NCBI GenBank assembly: GCA_039818945.1
Contig: JBCBSZ010000011.1
Span: 1-64,000, forward strand
Source: JBCBSZ01 sp039818945
GTDB taxonomy: Bacteria > Actinomycetota > Acidimicrobiia > Acidimicrobiales > Poriferisodalaceae
Length of the DNA stretch: 64,000 bases
Direction: 5' to 3'
The notes below the pieces were generated by a model, which did no database searches, was not told the origin of the DNA, and was given only the letters and a program-made list of their open reading frames with translations. A program made the position numbers and the translations under genes. Below are positions 16,481 to 24,628 of the stretch, piece after piece. Every line of letters starts with the position of its first letter. Positions within the stretch are counted from its first letter, which is position 1.

Positions 16481-16801
16481 TCAGCATCCGACGGCGGTCC
16501 GCAGCGCACGACAGGCCTCGTCCAGACGAACCGGTCCGAGCGAGCAGGCGAGGTCGACCAGGTACGCCTTGGGCACGACCCGGAGGTTGTCGAAGCTGGC
16601 AGCGCACTCGACGGGCATGCCGTCGTCGGGGCCCAGCGCCAACTCGGTGGGGATGCCACGGATCGTCCGTGTCACCGGCGCAGCGAGGACCGACGTCAAG
16701 ACCGGTATCGCAGCGGACCTGGTCATCACGAGGAACGGGCGCCGCCCCACGTCCTCGAGCTCGCCCCACCACACCTCGCCCCGTCGCGGCTCGTTCACCA
16801 C
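16481..16801 (-). CDS. mazF: MazF/PemK-family toxin (mRNA interferase)
   Basis: A 106-residue MazF-like protein. It has the N-terminal RRGEVWWGELEDVGRRPFLVMTR block, the APVTRTIRGIPTEL beta-hairpin with its conserved Thr-Arg, and the ASFDNLRVVPKAYL segment. The family cleaves mRNA at short sequences. The GTG start overlaps the antitoxin stop by 7 bases, so the pair is translationally coupled in antitoxin-toxin order. Confidence 0.88.
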   Translation of the reverse strand: MVNEPRRGEVWWGELEDVGRRPFLVMTRSAAIPVLTSVLAAPVTRTIRGIPTELALGPDDGMPVECAASFDNLRVVPKAYLVDLACSLGPVRLDEACRALRTAVGC

Positions 16802-17049
16802 GGCTCGTCGAGGATGGCGTCGCGGAGCGACGCGATCGACGCAGCCTCCTCACCGGCGTCGGGTGGCCGGCGTCGGTAGCCGTCGACGACAGCACGGTCG
16901 AGGTCTCGCTCGTGCTCCAGCCGAACCACGGTCTCGGCCCCGGCCCTGACGGCAGCGGCGCGGCTCTCGAAGCGGCCGGCGGCGATGAGGTCGTCGAGCG
17001 CCGCGAGGAGCTCGGCGGGCATGCGCACGGCGATCTGCTCGGTCGACAT
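16795..17049 (-). CDS. Ribbon-helix-helix antitoxin (MazE-type partner)
   Basis: An 84-residue protein whose first ~45 residues form a ribbon-helix-helix DNA-binding module (STEQIAVRMPAELLAALDDLIAAGRFESRAAAVRAG). The acidic C-terminal part would neutralise the toxin. Starting at ATG 17049 leaves the inverted repeat at 17057-17075 entirely upstream; an ATG at 17067 would start inside that operator and is less likely. It is expected to repress its own promoter. Confidence 0.85.
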   Translation of the reverse strand: MSTEQIAVRMPAELLAALDDLIAAGRFESRAAAVRAGAETVVRLEHERDLDRAVVDGYRRRPPDAGEEAASIASLRDAILDEPW

Positions 17050-17056
17050 GCGATCA

Positions 17057-17075
17057 GCATACCGCAACGGTATGC
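17057..17075. promoter_or_regulatory. Inverted-repeat operator of the toxin-antitoxin pair
   Basis: A perfect 8-bp inverted repeat, GCATACCG-CAA-CGGTATGC, sits 7 bases upstream of the antitoxin start and 10 bases after the preceding gene's stop. Ribbon-helix-helix antitoxins bind such palindromes over their own promoter. The TATGC arms are also the AT-richest sequence nearby, consistent with overlap of a -10 element. Confidence 0.7.
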
Positions 17076-17085
17076 ACGTCTCGGT

Positions 17086-17892
17086 TCAGAAGCCGCTGGG
17101 GAAGTCGGGCGTGCGCTTCTCCCGGATCGCGGCGGCGCCCTCGGCGGCGTCGTGGCCCATGAAGTTGAGCATCTCGAAGGCGAGGCTGGCGTCGAAGGCC
17201 GGCGCCGCCTGCTGCACCCAGAGGTTGAGGGCCCGCTTCGTCCAGCGGGCGGCGTCCTGCGGGCCGGTGGCGATCTTGGTCGCGACCCGCATCGCCTCGT
17301 CCATGAGGTCGTCGCCGGGCACCGACTTCGACACGAGGCCGATCTGGTCGGCGGTGCGACCGTCGATGAAGTCCGACGTGATCAGGTAGTACTTCGCCTT
17401 CGCCAGGCCGCACAACAACGGCCAGATGATGTTGGCGTGATCGCCGGCGGCGACGCCGAGGCGGAGGTGGCCGTCGGTGAAGCGGGCCTCCTCGTCGATG
17501 ATGCTGATGTCGGCCATGAGCGCGACCGCGAGACCGGCGCCGACGGCGACGCCGTTGATGGCCGAGATGATCACCTTCTCGCACGCCATCATCCGGTAGA
17601 CGATGTCGCCCGCCTCGCGGAAGGCGACCTTCATCCCGTCGTAGTCGTTGATCATCGTGTCGATCCACGCCAGGTCACCGCCGGCAGAGAAGGCGTCGCC
17701 GGCACCGGTCACCACGACGACGCTGGTGTCGGGGTCGTCGTGGATGTCCATCCACACCCGGCTGAGGGCGTGGTGCATGGGTGCGTCGGTGGCGTTCATC
17801 ACGCCGGCCCGGTCGAGGGTCATCAGCAGGATCCCGTGCTCCCTGCGCTCGAAGCGCAGGCCGGGGTAGCGGTCGAACCAGTCGTCTGCCAT
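17086..17892 (-). CDS. Enoyl-CoA hydratase/isomerase family protein
   Basis: A 268-residue crotonase-fold protein. The oxyanion-hole signatures are AFSAGGDLAW and INGVAVGAGLAVALMADISI. The catalytic glutamate positions of true hydratases appear altered (AVGAGLAVAL; DGHLRLGVAAGD), so hydration versus isomerisation or hydrolysis cannot be decided. Start ATG 17892. It lies 11 bases downstream of a second crotonase gene on the same strand, suggesting an acyl-CoA catabolic operon. Confidence 0.88.
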   Translation of the reverse strand: MADDWFDRYPGLRFERREHGILLMTLDRAGVMNATDAPMHHALSRVWMDIHDDPDTSVVVVTGAGDAFSAGGDLAWIDTMINDYDGMKVAFREAGDIVYRMMACEKVIISAINGVAVGAGLAVALMADISIIDEEARFTDGHLRLGVAAGDHANIIWPLLCGLAKAKYYLITSDFIDGRTADQIGLVSKSVPGDDLMDEAMRVATKIATGPQDAARWTKRALNLWVQQAAPAFDASLAFEMLNFMGHDAAEGAAAIREKRTPDFPSGF

Positions 17893-17903
17893 CGCGGCGG
17901 CTC

Positions 17904-18659
17904 CTACTTCTTGAAGCTCGACAGGCGGTCGCCGGTGTCGGCGATGCGGTAGTCGGTCGACGCCTCGTAGGCCAGCCCCTCGGCGAGAGAGGTGGCCGTC
18001 GACGCCCGGTAGAGGTCCTTGTAGGCGGCGATCGAGCCGGCGCTGTTCTCGGCGATCTCCGCGGCGAGGGCGTCGACGGAGCGATCGAGCAGCTGGAGGG
18101 GGACGGCACGGAGCGCCAGCCCCATCTCGAACGCTTCGAACCCGGTGAAGGTCCGCGCCGTGAAGCTCAGCGCCTTCGCCGCCTGCAGGCCGACGAGGCG
18201 GGGGAGGCGCTGGCTCATGCCCCACGTCGGCCGCAGCCCCCACTTGGCGTGGGTGTCGCCGAGCTTGGCCTCCTCGGCGACGATCACGAGGTCGCAGGCG
18301 ATGGCCAGCTCCAGCGCGCCGGTGAAGCAGAAGCCGTTGACCTTGGCGATCGTCGCCTGGGGCATGGTCTCGAGCAGCTCGGCGACCCGTCGCGCCGGGG
18401 TGTTGAGGTCACCGCCGACCTCTCCGTCGCTGGGCCTGGCGCTGCCGAGCGCCTTGAGGTCCACGCCGGCGCTGAACGCCCGGCCGGTCCCGGTGAGCAC
18501 GACGACGGAGACGGTCTCGTCGTCGGCGATCTGCTCGAGGGTGGCGACGAGCTGGCCGAGCATCGTCGGCGTGATCGCGTTGAGCGCTTCGGGCCGGTGC
18601 AGGGTGACGGTGGCGACCGCCCCCTCGCGCTCGGTCAGGACCTGTGGTTCGTCGGCCAT
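17904..18659 (-). CDS. Enoyl-CoA hydratase/isomerase family protein
   Basis: A 251-residue crotonase-fold protein with AFSAGVDLKALGS (first oxyanion loop), KVNGFCFTGALELAIACDLVIV and GDTHAKWGLRPTWGMSQRLPRLVG, the last being close to enoyl-CoA hydratase EchA sequences with the Glu of GALELA in place. It is the first gene of the two-gene crotonase unit and is divergent from the amidase, 66 bases away. Confidence 0.9.
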   Translation of the reverse strand: MADEPQVLTEREGAVATVTLHRPEALNAITPTMLGQLVATLEQIADDETVSVVVLTGTGRAFSAGVDLKALGSARPSDGEVGGDLNTPARRVAELLETMPQATIAKVNGFCFTGALELAIACDLVIVAEEAKLGDTHAKWGLRPTWGMSQRLPRLVGLQAAKALSFTARTFTGFEAFEMGLALRAVPLQLLDRSVDALAAEIAENSAGSIAAYKDLYRASTATSLAEGLAYEASTDYRIADTGDRLSSFKK

Positions 18660-18725
18660 CGGCTGGGCTCCCCTCGACGTCGACCCGTGCTTGTCGGTGA
18701 CGTCGTCGGAGACTAGGACGAGGCC

Positions 18726-20165
18726 GTGGCCGGCACCGACTCGACCCCGTCCGACGAGGCGCTCTGCGACCTGACCGCCGTCGAGCTGCGACGTCTGCTC
18801 GGCGAGCGCTCCGTGTCGGCCCGGGAGGTGCTGGCCGCCCACCTCCGACGCATCGAGCGGGTCGATCCGTTGGTCAACGCCATCGTGACCCGCAGCTTCG
18901 AGCGCGCAGAGGGGGCGGCCGCGGTGGCGGACGAGCTGGCGGCGTCCGGCGCCGACCTGCCAACGCTCCACGGTCTCCCGACCGCCCACAAGGACCTGCT
19001 CGACACGGCCGGGGTTCGCACGACGTACGGGTCGACGGTGTTCGCCGACCACGTGCCGAAGGCCGACGATCCGCTGGTCGTCCGCCTCCGCGAAGCCGGA
19101 GCCATCTCGCTGGGCAAGACCAACACCCCCGAGTTCGGCGCCGGGAGCCACACCTTCAACGAGGTCTTCGGGCTGACCCGGAACCCGTGGGACCTCGGCC
19201 GATCCTGTGGCGGGTCGAGCGGCGGCGCTGCGGTGGCGGTGGCGTGCGGGATGGTGCCGATCGCCGACGGGTCCGACGTCGGTGGCTCGCTGCGCAACCC
19301 TCCGTCGTTCAACGGCGTCGTCGGGCTCCGGCCGTCGTACGGGGTGGTGCCCTTCACCGGCTCGCTGGCCTCGCGGCGCCGTTCGGCGACCAACGGACCG
19401 ATCGCCCGGACCGTGGCCGACGTCAGGCTGTTCCTCTCGGCGATGGCCGGCCCCTACGAGAACACGCCGTGGGCGGCGTCGATCGACGCCGCGGCCTTCG
19501 CCCAGGTCGAGGTCGACCGCGACCGTCCCCGGCGGATCACGCTGAGCCCCGACCTCGGCGGGCTGCCGGTCGACCCCGAGGTCCGGGCCGTGGTCCACGC
19601 CGTGGCCGACGCGGCCGCCGACCTGGGCTGGACCGTGGTGGAGTCGGATCCGCCGCTGAGCGGGGCCGACGAGAGCTTCGAGGTCCTCCGGGCGTGGGAG
19701 TACTGGGCGCATCTGGGGCCGGTGCTGGGCGACCGCCTCGGCGAGGTGAAGGCCACCGTCCGCCAGGAGGTGGAGCGGGGGGCGTCGATCACCGGCCAGG
19801 AGCTGGCCCGGGCGATCGCCCTCGAGACGAAGCTGCTGCGGCGCACGAGCGAGTGGTTCGCCGACTTCGACGTGGTGCTCGCACCGACCAGCCAGGTGGC
19901 AGCGTTCCCGGCCGACCAGGAGTGGGTGGCGGAGATCGACGGCGTCCGGTTCGAGACCTACACGGCGTGGATGCGATCGTGCTCGCGGATCACGGTGACC
20001 GGACTGCCGGCGCTGTCGCTCCCGGGTGGGATGACCGCCGACGGCCGCCCGGTCGGCGTCCAACTCGTCGGTCCGCCCCGCGGTGATCTGTCGTTGCTCC
20101 GTTCCGCCGCCGCGTTGGAGGCGGTGATCGAGGTGCCACGACGCCCGCCGATCGTCGGCCCGTGA
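18726..20165 (+). CDS. Amidase-signature family hydrolase
   Basis: A 479-residue amidase. The Ser-cisSer-Lys triad is visible: Lys89 in AHKDLLDT, Ser164 in CGGSSGG and Ser188 in DGSDVGGSLRNP. It hydrolyses an amide or is a GatA-like paralogue without the GatBC partners. The GTG at 18726 is the start. The stop overlaps the next gene (GTGA), so the HAD protein is coupled to it. Confidence 0.9.
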   Translation: MAGTDSTPSDEALCDLTAVELRRLLGERSVSAREVLAAHLRRIERVDPLVNAIVTRSFERAEGAAAVADELAASGADLPTLHGLPTAHKDLLDTAGVRTTYGSTVFADHVPKADDPLVVRLREAGAISLGKTNTPEFGAGSHTFNEVFGLTRNPWDLGRSCGGSSGGAAVAVACGMVPIADGSDVGGSLRNPPSFNGVVGLRPSYGVVPFTGSLASRRRSATNGPIARTVADVRLFLSAMAGPYENTPWAASIDAAAFAQVEVDRDRPRRITLSPDLGGLPVDPEVRAVVHAVADAAADLGWTVVESDPPLSGADESFEVLRAWEYWAHLGPVLGDRLGEVKATVRQEVERGASITGQELARAIALETKLLRRTSEWFADFDVVLAPTSQVAAFPADQEWVAEIDGVRFETYTAWMRSCSRITVTGLPALSLPGGMTADGRPVGVQLVGPPRGDLSLLRSAAALEAVIEVPRRPPIVGP

Positions 20166-20758
20166 CGGCGATCACGACCGTCCTGCTCGACCTCGACGGG
20201 GTGGTGCGCCACTTCGACGAGGAGCACCTCGCCGCGGTGGAGCGCGCTCACGGGCTCGACCCCGGGGCCATCTGGCGCACCGCTTTCGAGTCGGAGCTCA
20301 TCGGCCTCGTCGTCACGGGTCGCCTGACGCGCACCGAGTGGCGCGACCTCGTGGGGGAGCGGCTCGGCAGTGCGGACGCCGCCGTCGCCTGGCAGGCGGA
20401 TCCCGGGCGCCTCGACGACGAGCTGCTCGCCGAGGTCGACGCGCTCCGAGCGGACGGCGTGGCCGTCGCGATCCTGACGAACGGCACGGACACGATCCCC
20501 GAGGAGCTGGCGGCACTCGGCGTCGACCGACGCATGGACGCCGTGTTCAACAGCGCCGAGATCGGGTACGCCAAGCCCGACCGGCGGGCGTTCGCGCACG
20601 TGTGCCGAGCGTTGGCGGTGGCCCCCGGTGAGGTGTTCTTCACCGACGACTCCGAGTCGAAGCTCACCGGCGCCCGCGAGATCGGGATGACGGCTCGGCG
20701 CTACGAGGGCGTCGCCGCCTTCCGGGAGCACCTCGTCGAGGTCGGGCTGCGCTCGTAG
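20162..20758 (+). CDS. HAD-superfamily hydrolase
   Basis: A 198-residue HAD protein. Motif I is LLDLDGVVRH (nucleophile Asp), motif II is ILTNGT, the Lys is in YAKPDRRAF and motif III is FTDDSESKLTGA. The helical cap of ~60 residues puts it with subfamily I phosphatases/dehalogenases. Start GTG overlapping the amidase stop. The substrate is unknown. Confidence 0.88.
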   Translation: MTAITTVLLDLDGVVRHFDEEHLAAVERAHGLDPGAIWRTAFESELIGLVVTGRLTRTEWRDLVGERLGSADAAVAWQADPGRLDDELLAEVDALRADGVAVAILTNGTDTIPEELAALGVDRRMDAVFNSAEIGYAKPDRRAFAHVCRALAVAPGEVFFTDDSESKLTGAREIGMTARRYEGVAAFREHLVEVGLRS

Positions 20759-20775
20759 ACGCATATCTTGAGCCG

Positions 20776-22551
20776 ATGACCGCGACCCAGTGGGACGTCA
20801 GCTCGTACTTCGCCTCGGTGGAGAGCCGGGAGTTCGCCGACGCCGAGGAGCGATTCGGCGCCGAGGTCCAGCGCCTCGGTGTGCTCTACGACCGGCACGA
20901 CGTCCGGGGCGGCTCCGTCCCGGACCGACCCGCGGCGGTGCTCGACGAGGTGGTCGGGGCGACCAACCGGGTGCTGGGGGAGCTGCAGCTGCTGCGCTCG
21001 TTCCTCAACGCCTTCGTGAGCACGGACGCCACGGACGCCGCGGCGCAGGCGGCCATGTCGCGGCTGCAGCGGGCGAGCGTCGAGCTCACGACGCTGACGA
21101 ACCGTCTCGATGCGTGGACCGCGGGCCTCGATCTCGATGCGCTCGTCGACGACAGCGAGGTGGCCGCCGACCACGAGTGGCCCCTGCGCAAGGGGCTCGG
21201 TCGGGCCGAGCACCTGATGAGCGAACCCGAGGAGGAGCTCGCTGCGTTGCTCTCGGTCACCGGCTCGACCGCCTGGAACCGGCTCTACGGCGACGTGAGC
21301 TCGGCGATCCGGGCCGAGGTCGCGCTCCCGGACGGTCCCGAGCAGCTGCCGATCTTCGCCGTGCGGGGGCTCGCGACACATGCCGATCCCGCGGTCCGGC
21401 GAGCGGCCTACGCGGCGGAGCTGGGGGCGTGGGAGGAGCACTCGGTGCCGATCGCCGCGGCGCTGAACGCGATCAAGGGGGAGCAGCAGGAGCTCGCGCT
21501 CCGCCGCGGCTGGCCATCGGTGCTCGCAGCCCAGCGCTTCGGGCAGGCGGTCGACGAGGCCACGCTCGACGCGCTCCAGGCCGCGATGGTGGCCTCGTTC
21601 CCCGACTTCCGTCGGTTCCTCCGGGCCAAGGCGGGGCTGCTCGGCCACGGCGACGGGCTCCCGTGGCACGACCTCTTCGCCCCGGTCGGCGCGGCGGCCG
21701 CGGTCGACTGGCGCGGCGCCGTCGAGGCGGTCCGGACCGCCTTCGGCTCGTACTCACCCGACCTGCAGGGCCTCGCCGACCGAGCGGTGGACGAGCGCTG
21801 GATCGACGTCGAGCCCCGCCCGGGCAAGCGGGGCGGTGCGTTCTGCATGTCGATGGGCGATGGCGACAGCCGCGTGCTGCTCAACTTCGACGGCAGCTTC
21901 GACGGGGTGATGACGCTCGCCCACGAGCTGGGTCACGCCTACCACAACACGACGCTCGGCCACCGGACACCGATCCAGCGGGGCACGCCGTCGTCGCTCG
22001 CCGAGACCGCGTCGATCTTCTGCGAGACGATCATGGTCGAGCACGGCCTCGCCTCGGTCGAGGGCGCTGAGCGGCTGGCGCTCCTCGACACCGACCTGTC
22101 GGGCAGCACGCAGGTCATCGTCGACATCCATTCACGGTTCCTGTTCGAGTCGGCCGTGTTCGAGCGGCGCCGCCGGTCGACCGTGTCGGCGCCCGAGCTG
22201 TGCGAGCTGATGGCCGAGGCCCAGGAGGCGACCTACGGCGACGGGCTGGACCCCGAGCTGCGCCACGAGTGGATGTGGGCCGCCAAGCCGCACTACTACG
22301 GCTCGGTCTTCTACAACTGGCCCTACGCGTTCGGCCTGCTGTTCGGCATCGGGCTCTACGCCCGATACGTCGAGGACCCCGATCGCTTCCGTGCCGAGTA
22401 CGACGACCTGCTGTCCTCGACGGGCATGGCTCCCGCCGCCGAGCTCGGCGCCCGCTTCGGCCTCGACGTCCGCGACGAGGCGTTCTGGGCGGCCGGGCTC
22501 GACGTCGTCCGCCGCCGCATCGACGAGTACGTGGCCCTGGCCGGGGCCTGA
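20776..22551 (+). CDS. M3-family oligoendopeptidase
   Basis: A 591-residue zinc peptidase of the M3B (PepF-like) group. The zinc motif is HELGH at residues 383-387 (MTLAHELGHAYHN), with the third ligand in SLAETASIFCET downstream. The N-terminal 200 residues are the helical lid. No signal peptide, so it is a cytoplasmic oligopeptidase that trims short peptides. Start ATG 20776, 17 bases after the HAD gene. Confidence 0.92.
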   Translation: MTATQWDVSSYFASVESREFADAEERFGAEVQRLGVLYDRHDVRGGSVPDRPAAVLDEVVGATNRVLGELQLLRSFLNAFVSTDATDAAAQAAMSRLQRASVELTTLTNRLDAWTAGLDLDALVDDSEVAADHEWPLRKGLGRAEHLMSEPEEELAALLSVTGSTAWNRLYGDVSSAIRAEVALPDGPEQLPIFAVRGLATHADPAVRRAAYAAELGAWEEHSVPIAAALNAIKGEQQELALRRGWPSVLAAQRFGQAVDEATLDALQAAMVASFPDFRRFLRAKAGLLGHGDGLPWHDLFAPVGAAAAVDWRGAVEAVRTAFGSYSPDLQGLADRAVDERWIDVEPRPGKRGGAFCMSMGDGDSRVLLNFDGSFDGVMTLAHELGHAYHNTTLGHRTPIQRGTPSSLAETASIFCETIMVEHGLASVEGAERLALLDTDLSGSTQVIVDIHSRFLFESAVFERRRRSTVSAPELCELMAEAQEATYGDGLDPELRHEWMWAAKPHYYGSVFYNWPYAFGLLFGIGLYARYVEDPDRFRAEYDDLLSSTGMAPAAELGARFGLDVRDEAFWAAGLDVVRRRIDEYVALAGA

Positions 22552-22601
22552 TCCGAGGGCCGATGGCCGCGCCGCCCGCCGGGTGGCTACGGTCGACCTC
22601 G

Positions 22602-23255
22602 ATGCCCTCGTCCGCTTCGGTCCCCGTCGCCGAGCGACCCCTCCTGCGGGGCTGGTCCCACGTCGGCGCGTTCCTCGTCGCCATCCCGGCCGGGGTCGTG
22701 CTCGTCGTCCAGGCCGACCACGCGATGGCCAGGGTGGCCGCGGGCATCTACGCGCTCACGGTGCTCGTCGGCTTCGGCACGTCTGCCGCCTATCACCGCC
22801 TCGCCCGGTCGCCGAGGGCCGGCGCGATCATGCAGCGCCTCGACCACTCCGCGATCTATCTGCTCATCGCCGGGACGTACGTCCCCGCCTGCCTGGTCGC
22901 GCTCCCGCCTCGCTGGGGTGTCCCGCTCCTGTGCTTCGTCGGCGCCGGAGCGGTCACCGGGGTGGTGCTGAAGCTGGCGGCGTTCCATCGGGTGCGATGG
23001 CTCAGCGACGGGTTGTACCCGGTGCTGGGTTGGGCGGCGGTGGCGGTGTTCCCGGTGCTCGTCGACTCGGTGTCGACGACGGTGCTGGTCCTGCTCTTCG
23101 CCGGGGGCGTGGCCTACACGGTGGGCTTCCCCGTGCTGCTGGCCAAGCGCCCCGATCCGTGGCCGCGGGTGTTCGGCTACCACGAGGTCTGGCACGCCTT
23201 CACCGTCGTCGCCGCGGTGCTGCACTTCGCCGCCGTGGCGAGCGTGGTGACCTGA
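22602..23255 (+). CDS. Hemolysin III/YqfA-family membrane protein
   Basis: A 217-residue protein with about seven transmembrane helices and the hallmark residues of the hemolysin III (PAQR) family: SAAYHRL, QRLDHSAIYLLIAGTYVP and FGYHEVWHAFTVVAAVLHF, whose His residues likely bind a metal. The function in non-pathogens is unclear. ATG 22602 (MPSSASVPVAERPLL) is chosen; an ATG at 22563 would add 13 residues. The stop lies only 6 bases from the stop of a broken phenylalanine hydroxylase on the other strand. Confidence 0.85.
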   Translation: MPSSASVPVAERPLLRGWSHVGAFLVAIPAGVVLVVQADHAMARVAAGIYALTVLVGFGTSAAYHRLARSPRAGAIMQRLDHSAIYLLIAGTYVPACLVALPPRWGVPLLCFVGAGAVTGVVLKLAAFHRVRWLSDGLYPVLGWAAVAVFPVLVDSVSTTVLVLLFAGGVAYTVGFPVLLAKRPDPWPRVFGYHEVWHAFTVVAAVLHFAAVASVVT

Positions 23256-23261
23256 GCTGGG

Positions 23262-23621
23262 TCAAGTCGGGTCGGCGCGGAGCGGAGCGAGGCCGGCGAC
23301 CGGGGCCACGTGTGGGCGATGGAGCTCGATGAGCTCGCGTCGCCGTGGCACGTGGCCGGTCGGGAGATCGAGGGCATCGACGTCGCCACGCGGCGCCTCG
23401 GCCCGGTGATCGCGGCGGAGCCGGCGAAGCTCCTCCGAGATCGTCGGGGAGACCCCGCACACGGCGTCGGTGTCCTCGATGACGGGCAGGGGTTGCCCCG
23501 GCCGCCAAGCCTCGCCGGTGCGGGCGATGCCCGCCCGGCGGCTCCGGTGCCCGAGGTTGTCGACCTCGGGATGATCGGCGGGGAGCACGAGGTCAGGAGC
23601 TCGGGTTCCCGTGTCGGTCAC
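23262..23621 (-). pseudogene. Truncated phenylalanine 4-hydroxylase (N-terminal remnant)
   Basis: Reading the minus strand from GTG 23621 gives 119 codons resembling the N-terminal part of short bacterial phenylalanine 4-hydroxylases: ADHPEVDNLGHRSRRAGIA, then VIEDTDAVCGVSPTISEELRRL, then RELIELHRPHVAPVAGLAPL. These correspond to the family's DHPxxxDxxYRxRRxxIA, YT-x-EE-xxxW-xxVxxEL and LRPLTGxxLxPVAGLVP blocks. The resemblance ends at a TGA just past PVAGL; the iron-binding catalytic domain (two His, one Glu) is missing and the space beyond is the oppositely oriented hemolysin III gene. Full-length family members are about 260-300 residues. The Lrp-type regulator diverging from it is its likely former regulator. 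Confidence 0.65.
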
Positions 23622-23699
23622 CCGAGCACTCTCGCTCCTGTCGACGAGCTGTACAAGCGAGCGGCATGATGTCCGGACGAACCGTCGTCGAGCACCGGG

Positions 23700-24218
23700 A
23701 TGGATGACGAGATGTCCGAGCGAGCCCGCACCGGACGGTCCGCCGCTGGACGGGTTGTCGACCTCGACGACGTGGATCGCCGCCTCCTCGTCGAGCTGCG
23801 GCGCGACGGCCGGGTGTCGGTCAACGAGCTGGCCCGCCTGGCCAACGTCTCCCGGTCGACGGCGTACCAACGGCTCGAGCGGTTGCGGGACCAGGGCGTC
23901 GTCGGCGGTTCGTCCATCGAGGTCGACCCGGCCGCCGTGGGTCTGGACGTGACGGCGATGATCCTCATCGACCTGGAGCAGGGATCGTGGCGGGACCTGC
24001 TCGACGATCTGCGTTCGCTGCCCGGACTCGAGCACCTCGCCTTCACCACGGGCGCGTTCGACGCCATGGCGTTGGTGCGGGTGTCGGGCGTGCACGCGCT
24101 GCGCGACCTGGTGCTGGATCACGTGCTCACGCTGGAGTCGGTTCGATCGACCCAGACCGTCTTCGTGCTCGACGAGTGGCGGGCCGACCCGGTGGCCGCC
24201 GCGCTCACCGGTTCCTGA
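23700..24218 (+). CDS. Lrp/AsnC-family transcriptional regulator
   Basis: A 172-residue Lrp/AsnC protein. The helix-turn-helix is at residues ~22-65 (DVDRRLLVELRRDGRVSVNELARLANVSRSTAYQRLERL), followed by an RAM-type ligand/oligomer domain (PGLEHLAFTTGAFDAMALVRV). These regulators often sense amino acids; with the phenylalanine hydroxylase remnant divergent from it, aromatic amino acid control is a fair inference. The shared gap (23622-23699) holds a spaced inverted repeat CTCGCT...AGCGAG. An internal ATG three codons in (MSERART) is also possible. Confidence 0.85.
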   Translation: MDDEMSERARTGRSAAGRVVDLDDVDRRLLVELRRDGRVSVNELARLANVSRSTAYQRLERLRDQGVVGGSSIEVDPAAVGLDVTAMILIDLEQGSWRDLLDDLRSLPGLEHLAFTTGAFDAMALVRVSGVHALRDLVLDHVLTLESVRSTQTVFVLDEWRADPVAAALTGS

Positions 24219-24228
24219 CGGCGGCTGG

Positions 24229-24588
24229 TCAGGCGCCGAGGCGCTCGTGCAACTCGACGAGGTTGTGATCCGGATCGTGCACGAACGCCTGGCGGGCGAT
24301 GCCCTCGATGCCGGGCAGGACCCGCACCGCGACGCCGGCCGCGTTCAGCTCGTCGGCGACCTCGTCGAGGTCGGCGACCTGCAGAGCGAGGTGGGCGCTC
24401 GGGGACGGCGAGACGTCCTCGACGCCCAGCAGGTGGACCTGCTGGCCGCCCGCTCCGAGCCAGGCGCCGGGGATGCCGATGTCGGGCCGGTCCAGCTCGA
24501 CCAGGCCGAGGCGGTCGACGTAGAACCGGACGGCGGTCTCGACGTCGGTGACGTCGATCGAGACGTGATGGAGGCCCAACGGGGTCAT
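24229..24588 (-). CDS. VOC/glyoxalase-family protein
   Basis: A 119-residue vicinal-oxygen-chelate protein with two beta-alpha-beta-beta-beta modules: GLHHVSIDVTDVETAVRFYVDRLGL and HLALQVADLDEVADELNAAGVAV, ending in FVHDPDHNLVELHE. Metal ligands are likely His7 and the Glu near the C-terminus. The reaction (isomerase, dioxygenase or resistance-type binding) cannot be fixed. The start is ATG 24588; an in-frame ATG at 24723 would reach into the next gene's region and is rejected. Confidence 0.85.
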   Translation of the reverse strand: MTPLGLHHVSIDVTDVETAVRFYVDRLGLVELDRPDIGIPGAWLGAGGQQVHLLGVEDVSPSPSAHLALQVADLDEVADELNAAGVAVRVLPGIEGIARQAFVHDPDHNLVELHERLGA

Positions 24589-24628
24589 GGGGACAGCCTG
24601 CCAGGAGCGGTGGCTAGCGTGCCGACCC

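Noticed and set aside
23310..23669. A 119-codon plus-strand frame antisense to the phenylalanine hydroxylase remnant
   Set aside because: No motif, and the opposite strand carries clear homology to the hydroxylase N-terminus.
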